From: Saccharospirillaceae bacterium
Lineage (GTDB): Bacteria; Pseudomonadota; Gammaproteobacteria; Pseudomonadales; Oceanobacteraceae
DNA: 64,000 nt
Direction: 5' to 3'
Assembly: GCA_021208685.1 (NCBI GenBank)
Contig: JAJOJJ010000042.1
Span: forward strand, 1-64,000
Under the pieces are notes generated by a model. It had not been told where the DNA came from. It saw nothing but the letters and a program-made list of their open reading frames with translations, and searched no databases. Positions within the stretch are counted from its first letter, which is position 1. Each line of letters starts with the position of its first letter. Positions 1 through 8,101 of this stretch are shown piece after piece. A program made the translations under genes and the position numbers.

Positions 1-158
1 ACGGGCCAGACAGCGCAAAGCAGGGGTCCGGGGAGAAGTTCCCCGGGTTGGGGCGCAGGGGCTTGCCCCGCAACGGCTGTTCAGATGCAGTCAGCGCTGG
101 CTGGTTGCTTAAGTGAACAGCATTACGGCATTGTCCGGGCGTTTTTATGCCTGTCCGT
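1..158. other. Intergenic, GC-rich hairpins
   Basis: No gene is supported here. Two GC-rich inverted repeats are visible, CCGGGGA/TCCCCGG near 30-46 and GGGGC/GCCCC near 51-72. They may be the end of a transcription unit lying left of the window or a REP-like element. There is no clear T tract. Confidence 0.4.
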
Positions 159-1076
159 TTATGGATTGGCTTGGGATTCGTCTGGCGTATGGGGATTCAG
201 CCGCAGAATCTCAGGCAATGGTGTCAGCGGATGATCAGCCGCTGAACCTGTCAGGCGGATCTGTTGCAGGCGTTCGCTGGTTAATGGGTGGGTCTGGAAC
301 ATCAGTGCCCAGCGGCTTTCATCCTGTGCTGCGAGCATGTTATGGAAGAACTCATCCGCGCCTGAACGGTGGCCATAATGGCGCTGCAATATTTCAAGTG
401 CGCGCTGATCGGCACTGCGTTCCATCGCGCGGCTGAAGCTGAGCAATGTCAGCAGGCTGGTGTGCTGACCAATCAGGCTGGCGGCGCCTTCGCCACCCAT
501 CACGCTCCCCAGCAGTGAGATGGCCAGATGCTCCAGCGCCAGCGTGATCGGGTGACGCTGTTCGATATGGGCGTATTCATGAGCCAGCACCATCGCCAGT
601 GCATTTTCCGATGACACCTGGGTTAACAGGCCGCGGGTTACAAAAATATGACCACCGAGAGTGGCAAACGCATTAGGGGTATTTTCATCCGCTAACCAGT
701 GCAGTTGCACCGGTAACGGCGCATGTTCGTTGCTGAGCAGTCGTCCCAGCAGTGCTTGCAGCGCCTGCTGACGTTTCCCGGTGGTTTCAGAGAGTGCAGA
801 CCCATTGCCGGTTTGTGGCGGCAATGCCGTTGCAAGCGCATCGGGTGCGCTGGCGAACCAATGGCGTTCCCAGGAATACGGAATTTCAGGCCCCAGCCAG
901 CGGGCGCTCCAGCCCAGTATCAGGGTCAGCACAAACATCAGAATCAGTACCGTGCCAGCCAGTAACAGGAAGTCTTTCAAGGGATGTTCGTTACGGTTGT
1001 TGATTGACTCCGGCAGCCGCGGATTGCCCGGCGGCAAGCCGGAGCCGGAGGATTTCTGTGGGGGTTGGACATGCAT
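159..1076 (-). CDS. M48-family zinc metallopeptidase, membrane anchored
   Basis: Predicted membrane-bound zinc endopeptidase of the M48 family (HtpX/Oma1/BepA relatives), which handle damaged or misassembled envelope proteins. The 305-residue protein has a charged N-terminus, one membrane segment at about 36-56, and the zinc motif HEYAH at 166-170. A second acidic ligand probably lies in MERSAD (Glu219). The catalytic domain should face the periplasm, which is inferred from topology. It is the last gene of a minus-strand operon: its ATG follows the stop of the upstream YbjQ-like gene by one base, so translation is likely coupled. The substrate cannot be told from sequence. Confidence 0.85.
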   Translation of the reverse strand: MHVQPPQKSSGSGLPPGNPRLPESINNRNEHPLKDFLLLAGTVLILMFVLTLILGWSARWLGPEIPYSWERHWFASAPDALATALPPQTGNGSALSETTGKRQQALQALLGRLLSNEHAPLPVQLHWLADENTPNAFATLGGHIFVTRGLLTQVSSENALAMVLAHEYAHIEQRHPITLALEHLAISLLGSVMGGEGAASLIGQHTSLLTLLSFSRAMERSADQRALEILQRHYGHRSGADEFFHNMLAAQDESRWALMFQTHPLTSERLQQIRLTGSAADHPLTPLPEILRLNPHTPDESQANP

Positions 1077-1077
1077 C

Positions 1078-1533
1078 TCAGCGTCCGTGAACAGGAATCA
1101 GCGCGGTACCGTACGCCAGCACTTCAACCGACCCTAATCCCTGACCGGCATTCTGACTGATGCGACTGGTTTCAAATTTGAGGTTGAACACGGCTTCAGC
1201 TCCCAGGCTCTGCGCCTGTTCCTGCATGCGCAGAATGGCTTCGCGGCGGGCACGGTCGAGCAGACTTTCATAGGCGCTCACCCGGCCACCGACTAAACCG
1301 CGTAAACCGGCGGCCACCGTTTTGAAATAATCCACAGATATCACCACGGAGCCGGTTACCAGAGTGCTGCCATGGTGCTGAAACTGAATGGGGGGCATAC
1401 GGTCAGGCAGCACCAGCAGACTGCGCAGGGCGTCTTCGCGGGCAATAATGCTGCGGTAATGACGGGATTCTGCCAATCGGCCAAAGCCATAGCCCAGTGC
1501 CAGCAGCGTGAGAAAGACAATCAGCTGACTCAT
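1078..1533 (-). CDS. YbjQ/UPF0145-type protein with N-terminal membrane segment
   Basis: The 151-residue protein has a hydrophobic stretch at about 3-17, then a YbjQ-like domain (the family called heavy-metal-binding-like, of unknown biochemical role). Family hallmarks are visible: VTGSVVIS, then a glycine-rich turn (GLRGLVGGRVSAYESLL), a helix RREAILRMQEQAQSLGAEAV, and a C-terminal strand ending in YGTAL. It overlaps the upstream YbjQ gene by ATGA and abuts the M48 peptidase gene, giving a three-gene operon. It resembles its neighbour but has gained a membrane anchor, which suggests duplication and divergence. The function is unknown; a homo-oligomeric ring is known for the family. Confidence 0.75.
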   Translation of the reverse strand: MSQLIVFLTLLALGYGFGRLAESRHYRSIIAREDALRSLLVLPDRMPPIQFQHHGSTLVTGSVVISVDYFKTVAAGLRGLVGGRVSAYESLLDRARREAILRMQEQAQSLGAEAVFNLKFETSRISQNAGQGLGSVEVLAYGTALIPVHGR

Positions 1534-1853
1534 CAGCGATCCTCCAGAATCACCGCCGTTCCATAAACAAAAATTTCGGAGGCTCCGGCGGCGATGGATG
1601 AGGTCGAAAAGCGCACATTGACCACCGCATTGGCTCCTAACGTACGCGCCTGTTCACTCATGCGTTGCAGGGCTTCATCGCGCGATTCGGACAACAGCTC
1701 GGTATACCCCTTGAGTTCGCCACCAAAGATATTCTTCAGGCCAGCCATGATATCGCGGCCTGCATGTTTGGCGCGTACGGTACTGCCCTGCACCAGCCCG
1801 AGATGAGTGGCGATTTTTTTGCCCGGAACAACTTCCATATTACTGATCAGCAT
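1533..1853 (-). CDS. YbjQ family protein (UPF0145)
   Basis: Compact YbjQ-family protein of 106 residues, the usual family length, without signal or membrane segment. Visible features are a first strand around VPGKKIATHLGLVQGSTVRA, the glycine turn GLKNIFGGELKGYTELL, the helix RDEALQRMSEQARTLGANAV and the closing strand IFVYGTAVI. It is the first gene of the operon that continues with the membrane-anchored paralogue and the M48 peptidase. Its start lies 146 bp from the divergent stator-like gene at 2000, so a shared divergent promoter region is likely. The biochemical role of the family is not established. Confidence 0.85.
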   Translation of the reverse strand: MLISNMEVVPGKKIATHLGLVQGSTVRAKHAGRDIMAGLKNIFGGELKGYTELLSESRDEALQRMSEQARTLGANAVVNVRFSTSSIAAGASEIFVYGTAVILEDR

Positions 1854-1999
1854 ACTGACTCCTTGTGTTTGGTCGCCTTATTAAGCCCTGTGGGGCGGAA
1901 AAAGGGAATATGGCGGTTTTTATAGCCGGGAAGCAAAACAATCAACATGAACTAGACTTGTTGGGAATAAACCTCACTCTGGCCAGAGAGCAGATACTC

Positions 2000-3238
2000 A
2001 TGATGGAGCAGTTTTCCGGATGGACACTGGGGCTGATGATTGCGATTGCGGCACTCTCCCTGTTCTTCCATGTTTACCGTTATTCCAACCGCACCGCTGA
2101 AATTGCCCCCAATATTCTGACCAGTATTGGTATTTTCGGTACTTTCCTTGGCGTGGCGATTGGCCTGTGGCATTTCGATACCACCGATATTCAGGGCAGT
2201 GTGCCGAAGCTGATGGATGGCCTTAAAACCGCATTCTGGTCATCCATTGTTGGCTTGCTGGGTGCTCTGACGCTGAAAATCCGGGCGGCTCTGGCGCAGA
2301 CCGGACGACGCGAGGTTAATCAGACCCGCGTCGCGACCATTGATGATCTGGATGCCTCGCTGAAACACATTGCCGATCAGATGAATCCGGATCAGGACAA
2401 CGGCCTGCAACAGTTATTGCAGCGTCAGCATGTGCAAACACTGGAGCGTATGAATCAGGTGATCGGCGCACTCGACAGCTATCAGGAACGCATGGCCGAA
2501 GCCAACGCCAAAGCGCTGGTGAATGCGATTGAAGCCGTTATGCGTGAATTTAATACCAAAATTAATGAGCAATACGGCGATAACTTCAAACGTCTTAATC
2601 AATCGGTTATTGCCATGCTGGAATGGCAGCAGAATTATAAAGATCAGTTAAATACCCTGATTAGTGAACAGGAGCGCACATCGGGTTCGATGCAGGAAGC
2701 CAGTCAGGCGTTTGAATACATGGTGAAGCATGCCAACGCATTCAATGGTATTTCCGAATCACTGCAGGATTTGCTGAACGGCCTGGAAGTACAGCGCTCT
2801 AATCTGCAATCTCAGCTTGGCAGTCTGGCTGATCTGGTGAATCACGCTGCGGATGGTTTGCCAAAACTTGAAGACCGGATTGTTGCATTAACGCAGGGTA
2901 TGGCCGATGCCGTTCAGATGCAGCAACGCTGGGCGGTGGGAGAGCTGGGCAAAATGCAGCAAAGCATTGAGCAGCAATTGCAGCAGAATCTGGCCGAAAG
3001 CGGCCAGCGTTTGCAGGACCAGCAGCAGCAGAGTCTGCAGCAGTTGCAGCGTATTGGTGAGCGGGTTGAACGTCAGGTGGTGGTGCTGGATGAAAGCATG
3101 GAAGAAGAACTGAATAAAGCACTGAAATCTTTTGGTATGCAGCTGACGGCGTTATCCGAAAAATTTGTCAGCGATTACTCACCTCTGACCGATAAGCTGC
3201 AGAGACTGGTGAAAATGGCAGAACAGATCGATGAATGA
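2000..3238 (+). CDS. ZorA/MotA/ExbB-like proton channel subunit with long coiled-coil tail
   Basis: Predicted inner-membrane stator subunit of about 412 residues. Three hydrophobic segments lie within the first 90 residues; the second (SIGIFGTFLGVAIGLW) matches the glycine-rich pore helix typical of MotA/TolQ/ExbB proteins. After them comes a cytoplasmic tail of roughly 300 residues, Gln-rich and heptad-like near 310-370, as in ZorA of Zorya defence systems. The ATG at 2000 puts the first membrane helix at the N-terminus and leaves room for a promoter; ATGs at 1865 and 1910 in the same frame would add a polar extension. It overlaps the MotB/ZorB-like gene by 8 nt (ATGAATGA). No zorC or zorD follows, so this is only a ZorAB-type motor, not a recognised Zorya locus. 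Confidence 0.75.
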   Translation: MMEQFSGWTLGLMIAIAALSLFFHVYRYSNRTAEIAPNILTSIGIFGTFLGVAIGLWHFDTTDIQGSVPKLMDGLKTAFWSSIVGLLGALTLKIRAALAQTGRREVNQTRVATIDDLDASLKHIADQMNPDQDNGLQQLLQRQHVQTLERMNQVIGALDSYQERMAEANAKALVNAIEAVMREFNTKINEQYGDNFKRLNQSVIAMLEWQQNYKDQLNTLISEQERTSGSMQEASQAFEYMVKHANAFNGISESLQDLLNGLEVQRSNLQSQLGSLADLVNHAADGLPKLEDRIVALTQGMADAVQMQQRWAVGELGKMQQSIEQQLQQNLAESGQRLQDQQQQSLQQLQRIGERVERQVVVLDESMEEELNKALKSFGMQLTALSEKFVSDYSPLTDKLQRLVKMAEQIDE

Positions 3239-3941
3239 AAATGAACTGGAGCAGCTGAAAGAACAGGAAGGCCACTGGGTCGCAGTCTCCGATTTAATGG
3301 CCGGCCTGATGATGGTCTTTATGCTGATCTCAATTGTCTTCATGATTAATGTCGAGCATGAGCGCGATAAAATCCGTGATGTGGCCATTCTGTATGACCA
3401 CCTGCGTGTGCAGCTTTATGAAGATTTAAAAAGCGAATTTGCCGGCGATATGCAGCGCTGGGGAGCCGAACTGGATAAAGATCTGACGTTCCGCTTTAAC
3501 AATACTGAAGTGCTGTTTGATAAAGGTGCTGCGGATCTTAAACCGGAATTTCAGGCAATTCTGGCCGATTTTTTTCCGCGCTATATCGGCATTATCACCC
3601 GCGAAACCTACCGTGATGACATTCTGGAAGTACGCATCGAAGGGCATACATCCAGTGCCTGGTACGGCGCATTGAATGACGATGATGCTTATATCCGTAA
3701 TATGGATTTATCTCAGAAGCGTACGCGCTCCGCATTGGGATTTGTGCTCGAACTTCCTGATGTCAGTGCGAATAAAGACTGGCTTAAATCCCATCTGACC
3801 GCGAATGGACTGTCATCAGCCAAAGTGGTGCGCGATGACAATGGCGTGGAAAATGATGAACGCTCGCGCCGGGTTGAATTTAAAGTCCGCACCGACGCCG
3901 AAGGTCGGATTGCAACGATACTGGATCGGGTTTTACCGTGA
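3231..3941 (+). CDS. ZorB/MotB-like stator subunit with OmpA-type peptidoglycan-binding domain
   Basis: The 236-residue partner of the upstream channel protein. A short cytoplasmic N-terminus leads into a single membrane helix preceded by Asp21 (VSDLMAGLMMVFMLIS), the position of the proton-carrying Asp in MotB and ZorB. A periplasmic OmpA-like domain follows from about residue 85 to 225. Landmarks are FNNTEVLFDKG, the RIEGHTS loop, LSQKRTRS and the NDERSRRVEF signature, which in this fold bind diaminopimelate of peptidoglycan. Together the two proteins should form a peptidoglycan-anchored, proton-driven rotary unit; this is inferred from the family. The stop overlaps the start of the next gene. 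Confidence 0.8.
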   Translation: MNENELEQLKEQEGHWVAVSDLMAGLMMVFMLISIVFMINVEHERDKIRDVAILYDHLRVQLYEDLKSEFAGDMQRWGAELDKDLTFRFNNTEVLFDKGAADLKPEFQAILADFFPRYIGIITRETYRDDILEVRIEGHTSSAWYGALNDDDAYIRNMDLSQKRTRSALGFVLELPDVSANKDWLKSHLTANGLSSAKVVRDDNGVENDERSRRVEFKVRTDAEGRIATILDRVLP

Positions 3942-4414
3942 AAATAATGGATTTTTTTCAGGATGAAGGCTTAAACCGCTTGCGTGAGCGTATGCGGGCT
4001 GACGAGCTGGGGCATTTTGAATTATTTGACCCTGCCCGGCAGCTGACCTATGCCGAACGCGAGGCGCTCGACAGCGGTATGCTCAATACCGGAAGTCAGA
4101 CGTTACGTATTCTGAAAGATAAAACCCTGGCGTTTAAAAACACCCGTATCTGGCTTTGTCATGATCAGGATTATCATCTGGCTTATTGCCAGAAAGTTCA
4201 GTCGCTGCGCCATCATCAGGAGAGTTTGCAGATTGGTACCGGCACGTTTCCGTCGAACAGGAATGAGGGCGTATGTCTGGAATGTTTAGCCGTTCTGCAA
4301 TATCAGGGAGTGGATGCCCGGCGTTTGCGCCGCGCGGAGTTTTCTGAGCCAATTCGCGAACAATTCTCCCTTGAAGCCTTCAAGCAGGATTATCCGTTTT
4401 ATCCGATTATCTGA
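3938..4414 (+). CDS. Uncharacterised Cys-rich protein, third gene of ZorAB-like cassette
   Basis: I do not recognise a named family. The 158-residue soluble protein has several closely placed Cys/His residues (WLCHDQDYHLAYC, then VCLEC about 50 residues later), suggesting zinc binding. The VCLECLAVLQYQGV stretch recalls regions I associate with some HNH-type nuclease proteins, but no HNH catalytic block is present, so a nuclease function cannot be claimed. The GTG start at 3938 overlaps the stator stop; an in-frame ATG at 3947 is an alternative. Translation is coupled to the stator pair, so it probably works with the motor as effector or regulator. Confidence 0.6.
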   Translation: MKIMDFFQDEGLNRLRERMRADELGHFELFDPARQLTYAEREALDSGMLNTGSQTLRILKDKTLAFKNTRIWLCHDQDYHLAYCQKVQSLRHHQESLQIGTGTFPSNRNEGVCLECLAVLQYQGVDARRLRRAEFSEPIREQFSLEAFKQDYPFYPII

Positions 4415-4506
4415 TGCTTATGGCACAACCTGCCGGTTTTCTGCGCGCCATTCAGCGATAAAAAATCCAGCGGCCACGGCCAGCCAATGGCCATGGCAAT
4501 ACAGGC

Positions 4507-5229
4507 TTATTCACCCTGCATAAAGAGTGGGATGCCATCAAATAATTGTTTAATACCTTCCGCCCAGGCACTGCGCAGTTTGAGCAGTTGTTCATTGCTA
4601 TCGTCAATGCGCTGAATTCCCGGACTGGCCAGCGTATCGGCAGGGTAGCTGATAACGTCGAGTGGCATACCTACGGATAAATTACTGCGCAGGGTTGAAT
4701 CCATCGAAATCAGGGCGCATTGCAGAGCCTTATTCAGTGGTGTGCTGAAATCAATGATGCGGTCGAGAATCGGTTTGCCGTATTTGCTTTCACCGATCTG
4801 AAAATACGGGGTATCTTCGCAGGCCTCAATAAAGTTGCCCTGCGGATAAATATGAAACAGACGCGGTTCATCGCCCTTGATCTGACCGCTGACCAGCATA
4901 TTGCAGCTGAAATCCACGCCCTGATTCTGGCCGCTGTCGCGTGCGATCACCTGACGGATGGTTTTGCCGACCAGTTCAGCGACATCGAACAGTGTAGGAA
5001 CATTCAGCACATGCCGCTCGGCACTGCGGGTCTGATGTTGCAGCAGGCTGATGACACTCTGGGTTGTCGCAAGATTGCCGGCACTCTGAATAAACACCAC
5101 ACGCTCGCCGGGTATCTCCAGCACATGCAGTTTGCGGAAACTGGCAATATGATCGACACCGGCATTGGTACGGGAGTCGGAGGTCAGTACCAGGCCTTGC
5201 TGGACTTTAAGGGCTACACAGTAAGTCAT
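4507..5229 (-). CDS. Anbu-type proteasome-like peptidase (T1 family)
   Basis: Predicted self-compartmentalising N-terminal-threonine hydrolase of the Anbu (ancestral beta subunit) group, related to HslV and proteasome beta subunits. The ATG at 5229 is chosen because it places Thr directly after the initiator Met (MTYCVALKV), as needed for an N-terminal nucleophile. Asp17 (LTSDSR) and a Lys at 32 match the other catalytic positions. A longer frame to 5292 would bury the Thr. At 240 residues it has the Anbu length. Usual Anbu neighbours (transglutaminase-like, ATP-grasp and alpha-E genes) are absent here, so its physiological partner is unclear. It stands alone on the minus strand and faces hemH. 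Confidence 0.8.
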   Translation of the reverse strand: MTYCVALKVQQGLVLTSDSRTNAGVDHIASFRKLHVLEIPGERVVFIQSAGNLATTQSVISLLQHQTRSAERHVLNVPTLFDVAELVGKTIRQVIARDSGQNQGVDFSCNMLVSGQIKGDEPRLFHIYPQGNFIEACEDTPYFQIGESKYGKPILDRIIDFSTPLNKALQCALISMDSTLRSNLSVGMPLDVISYPADTLASPGIQRIDDSNEQLLKLRSAWAEGIKQLFDGIPLFMQGE

Positions 5230-5493
5230 AGGAAGTATCGTAAGCTGGGTCAGGTGGGCTGCGTGACACGCGAATGCGGGCGAATCGTGCATGAGTGACG
5301 TAATTTTGTCCAGTAGCGGTAAGCGCAGCGGCGCGGATTACGCATCAATGTCAGCCTTGTCGCACGGTTTCCGGTGAGGTGGCGTGCCGGTTATCGCCTG
5401 CGTTTATCCGCGTGATCCGACGATCGCAGATGACCCTCTGCCACGGTTCCGATAAACTTACGCAAAACTTATACAAGGCAGGAGATTACGCCC

Positions 5494-6489
5494 GTGAATC
5501 CATCCCAACGCCCGCCCTTTGGCGTACTGCTCGCCAACCTCGGCACCCCGGAAGCGCCAACACCCAGAGCGGTTCGTAAATATCTGGCTGAATTTCTCTG
5601 GGATAAGCGTGTGGTCGATGTACCCCGGCCACTGTGGTGGCTGATTCTGCATGGTGTGATTCTGCGCATCCGTCCGGGTCGTGTAGCCAAGGCCTATGCC
5701 TCGGTCTGGGGAGAGCATGGCTCACCGTTAATGACCATTTCCCGCGCCCAGCAGCAGGCACTTAAAGACGCCCTGAAGGCACAGTATGGCTGCGATATTC
5801 CGGTGATTCTGGCAATGACATATGGCCAGCCGTCGATGGAGCAGGCCGGGCGTGAACTGCGCGCTGCCGGGGTCGATAAAATGCTGGTGTTGCCCTTGTA
5901 TCCGCAGTTTTCTTCCAGCACCACAGCGGCGGTTTTTGACCGTCTGGCAAAAGCCCTTAAGCCGTGTCCGCATTTGCCGGAAACCCGCTGGATTAACGAA
6001 TATCATCAGCACCCGGCGTACATTAAAGCGCTGGCCAGTTCGGTGCGTGAATATTGGGCCGCGCAGGGTCAGGGAGATCGCTTGCTGATGTCATTTCATG
6101 GCATTCCGCAACGCTATGAAGACCGTGGTGATCCCTACCCGTCGCAGTGTCGTGCCACGGCACAGGCACTGGCGAATGAATTAGGGTTAAGCGAACAGCA
6201 GTGGCTGTGTTCGTTCCAGTCGCGCTTTGGTCGTGAAGAGTGGGTGAAGCCCTATACCGATTTCACCCTGACCGACTGGGGCAAGGCCGGTGTTGGCCGG
6301 GTGGATGTGATCAGTCCGGCGTTTTCGGCCGATTGTCTGGAAACGCTGGAAGAGCTGGATGTGGAAAACCGTGAAACCTTCCTGCATAACGGCGGTGGTG
6401 AATACCACTATATTCCCTGCCTGAATGATCGTGCTGACCATATCGATATGATGGTGCAGCTGGTGCAGAACAACACTCAGGGCTGGTAA
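5494..6489 (+). CDS. hemH: Ferrochelatase
   Basis: Inserts Fe2+ into protoporphyrin IX in the last step of haem synthesis. At 331 residues it has the usual bacterial length. It begins with the family N-terminus (GVLLANLGTPEAP), contains the metal-binding His202 in LLMSFHGIP, a second conserved block FQSRFGREEWVKPYT, and the SPAFSADCLETLEEL block with the acidic catalytic residues. It starts with GTG at 5494, preceded by AGGAG at 5480-5484 with good spacing. Monocistronic by appearance. No Cys-rich [2Fe-2S] tail is present. Confidence 0.97.
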   Translation: MNPSQRPPFGVLLANLGTPEAPTPRAVRKYLAEFLWDKRVVDVPRPLWWLILHGVILRIRPGRVAKAYASVWGEHGSPLMTISRAQQQALKDALKAQYGCDIPVILAMTYGQPSMEQAGRELRAAGVDKMLVLPLYPQFSSSTTAAVFDRLAKALKPCPHLPETRWINEYHQHPAYIKALASSVREYWAAQGQGDRLLMSFHGIPQRYEDRGDPYPSQCRATAQALANELGLSEQQWLCSFQSRFGREEWVKPYTDFTLTDWGKAGVGRVDVISPAFSADCLETLEELDVENRETFLHNGGGEYHYIPCLNDRADHIDMMVQLVQNNTQGW

Positions 6490-6577
6490 TTCAGCGCGCG
6501 CTTCTCCGCTCTTGCTGCGGCCTGATTTACTGGGCCGCTTTTTCTTTTTATCGGTGCCTGATTTCTGTGGTGAATTT

Positions 6578-7057
6578 ATGAAAGAACGTATTGCCCTGTT
6601 TGTGGATGTTCAGAATATTTATTACACCACCCGCCAGACCTTTGGCTGCCATTTTAACTATCAGGCGTTCTGGGATCGGCTGACGGAAGGGCGGGAGGTA
6701 GTGCGGGCAGTGGCGTATGCCATTGACCGTGGCGATGCCGCACAGATGAATTTTCAGCGCATTCTGCACAATATCGGTTTTGAAGTACGGCTTAAGCCAT
6801 TTATTCAGCGCCGCGATGGTTCCGCCAAAGGTGATTGGGATGTGGGCATTACCATTGATCTGCTGGATGCTGCCGCCGGGGCTGATATCGTGGTGCTGGC
6901 CTCCGGCGACGGTGATTTCGATCTGGCACTGGAGCGGGTCCGGCGCAGTGGCGCTCAGGCCTGGGCCCTGGGTGTTGAAGCATTAACGGCACAGGCGCTG
7001 GTGAAAGCCGCTGATCGCTTTATTGCCATTGATGAGTCGTTACTGTTGCGGCGTTGA
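6578..7057 (+). CDS. NYN domain (LabA/DUF88-like) putative RNase
   Basis: The 159-residue protein has the NYN (PIN-like) fold of the LabA/DUF88 group, generally predicted metal-dependent RNases. Acidic active-site motifs are visible: FVDVQNIYY near the N-terminus, KGDWDVGITID in the middle, and LASGDGDFDLALERVR. The start at 6578 is preferred over an upstream ATG at 6512 because it begins MKERIALFVDVQN, where the fold starts, and no ribosome site supports the longer form. It follows hemH by 88 bp and may be cotranscribed with it. The RNA target is unknown. Confidence 0.85.
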   Translation: MKERIALFVDVQNIYYTTRQTFGCHFNYQAFWDRLTEGREVVRAVAYAIDRGDAAQMNFQRILHNIGFEVRLKPFIQRRDGSAKGDWDVGITIDLLDAAAGADIVVLASGDGDFDLALERVRRSGAQAWALGVEALTAQALVKAADRFIAIDESLLLRR

Positions 7058-7219
7058 GTGCATTTACTGTCAGGTGCGCTCTTTGGTTTCTGATCTGTTC
7101 ATATTGATCATGGCTGGCGATCCTGATCTGTGAAATCATCGCGCACACATCATGATGGCTGTGCCTTTATGCGCAACAGATAACAATGGCCTCAACCGTA
7201 TAAACAACCTGGACACTCT

Positions 7220-8038
7220 ATGAGCAGCACCGACCGTATTCTCTGTGAAATAAAAGATCATATCGCTTACGTCTATATGAACCGCCCGGAAAAACTCAAC
7301 GGGCTGGATATGGCGATGTTTAAAGAGATGATCGCCTGCGCGAAACAACTGCGTAAAAACCGCAGCGTGCGCGCCGTGGTGCTGGCTGCTAAAGGCGATT
7401 CATTCTGTGCCGGGCTGGATTTTAAAGCACTGAGCAAAGATCCGATGATGGTGCCCAAAGTGTTTCTGAAATGGCCCTGGAGCAAACAGAATATTGCCCA
7501 GCAAATTGCCCATTGCTGGCGTGACCTGCCGGTGCCGGTGATCTGTGCGATCCACGGTAATTGTTTTGGCGGCGGTATGCAGATTGCGCTGGCGTGCGAT
7601 TACCGCATTGCAACCCCGGATGCGAATTTATCCATTATGGAAATAAAGTGGGGGCTGATTCCGGATATGAGCGGAATGGTGACGCTGTCGCGCTTAACCC
7701 GTGTGGATATCGCTCAGGAACTGACCATGACCGGCCGTCAGTTCAGCGCGCAGGAAGGCTATGAATATGGCCTGATCAGTCAGCTGGCGGCTGACCCGCA
7801 GGCTGAGGCGCAGGCTCTGGCAGACGTTATTGCCAGCAAATCACCGGATGCCATTGCCGCGACCAAATACTTATTTAAAAAATCCTGGAAAGCCGATACC
7901 TGGAAAGCACTGCGCTGGGAACGCTGGGTGCAGGCGCGTTTACTGGGCCGGAAAAACCAGCGGATTGCCATGGCCAATGGTCTGGCCGGTAAAGATAAAG
8001 AACCGAAGCCGTTTAAAGACCGCTCCTCATTTAAATAA
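7220..8038 (+). CDS. Enoyl-CoA hydratase/isomerase (crotonase) family protein
   Basis: The 272-residue crotonase-fold protein acts on an acyl-CoA, probably in fatty-acid or related beta-oxidation. The two oxyanion-hole segments are clear: KGDSFCAGLDF near residue 55 and HGNCFGGGMQIALACDY near 112. The SIMEIKWGLIPDMSG segment follows, where one catalytic acid normally lies. The C-terminal helical region is normal. Exact reaction (hydratase, isomerase or other) cannot be fixed from sequence. It is transcribed alone and closed by a strong terminator shared with the convergent rhomboid gene. Confidence 0.88.
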   Translation: MSSTDRILCEIKDHIAYVYMNRPEKLNGLDMAMFKEMIACAKQLRKNRSVRAVVLAAKGDSFCAGLDFKALSKDPMMVPKVFLKWPWSKQNIAQQIAHCWRDLPVPVICAIHGNCFGGGMQIALACDYRIATPDANLSIMEIKWGLIPDMSGMVTLSRLTRVDIAQELTMTGRQFSAQEGYEYGLISQLAADPQAEAQALADVIASKSPDAIAATKYLFKKSWKADTWKALRWERWVQARLLGRKNQRIAMANGLAGKDKEPKPFKDRSSFK

Positions 8039-8056
8039 TGTCCGGAAACGGAAAGC

Positions 8057-8086
8057 AAAACGGGCGCAGTCAGCGCCCGTTTTTTT
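8057..8086. terminator. Bidirectional intrinsic terminator
   Basis: AAAACGGGCGC / GCGCCCGTTTT stem with a five-base loop, A tract on the left and T tract on the right. It lies between the convergent crotonase and rhomboid genes and can serve both. Confidence 0.9.
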
Positions 8087-8101
8087 ATGGCCTAATGTGC
8101 A

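Noticed and set aside
2000-4414. Complete Zorya defence system
   Set aside because: Only the ZorA-like and ZorB-like genes are present; no zorC, helicase-type zorD or other known effector follows.
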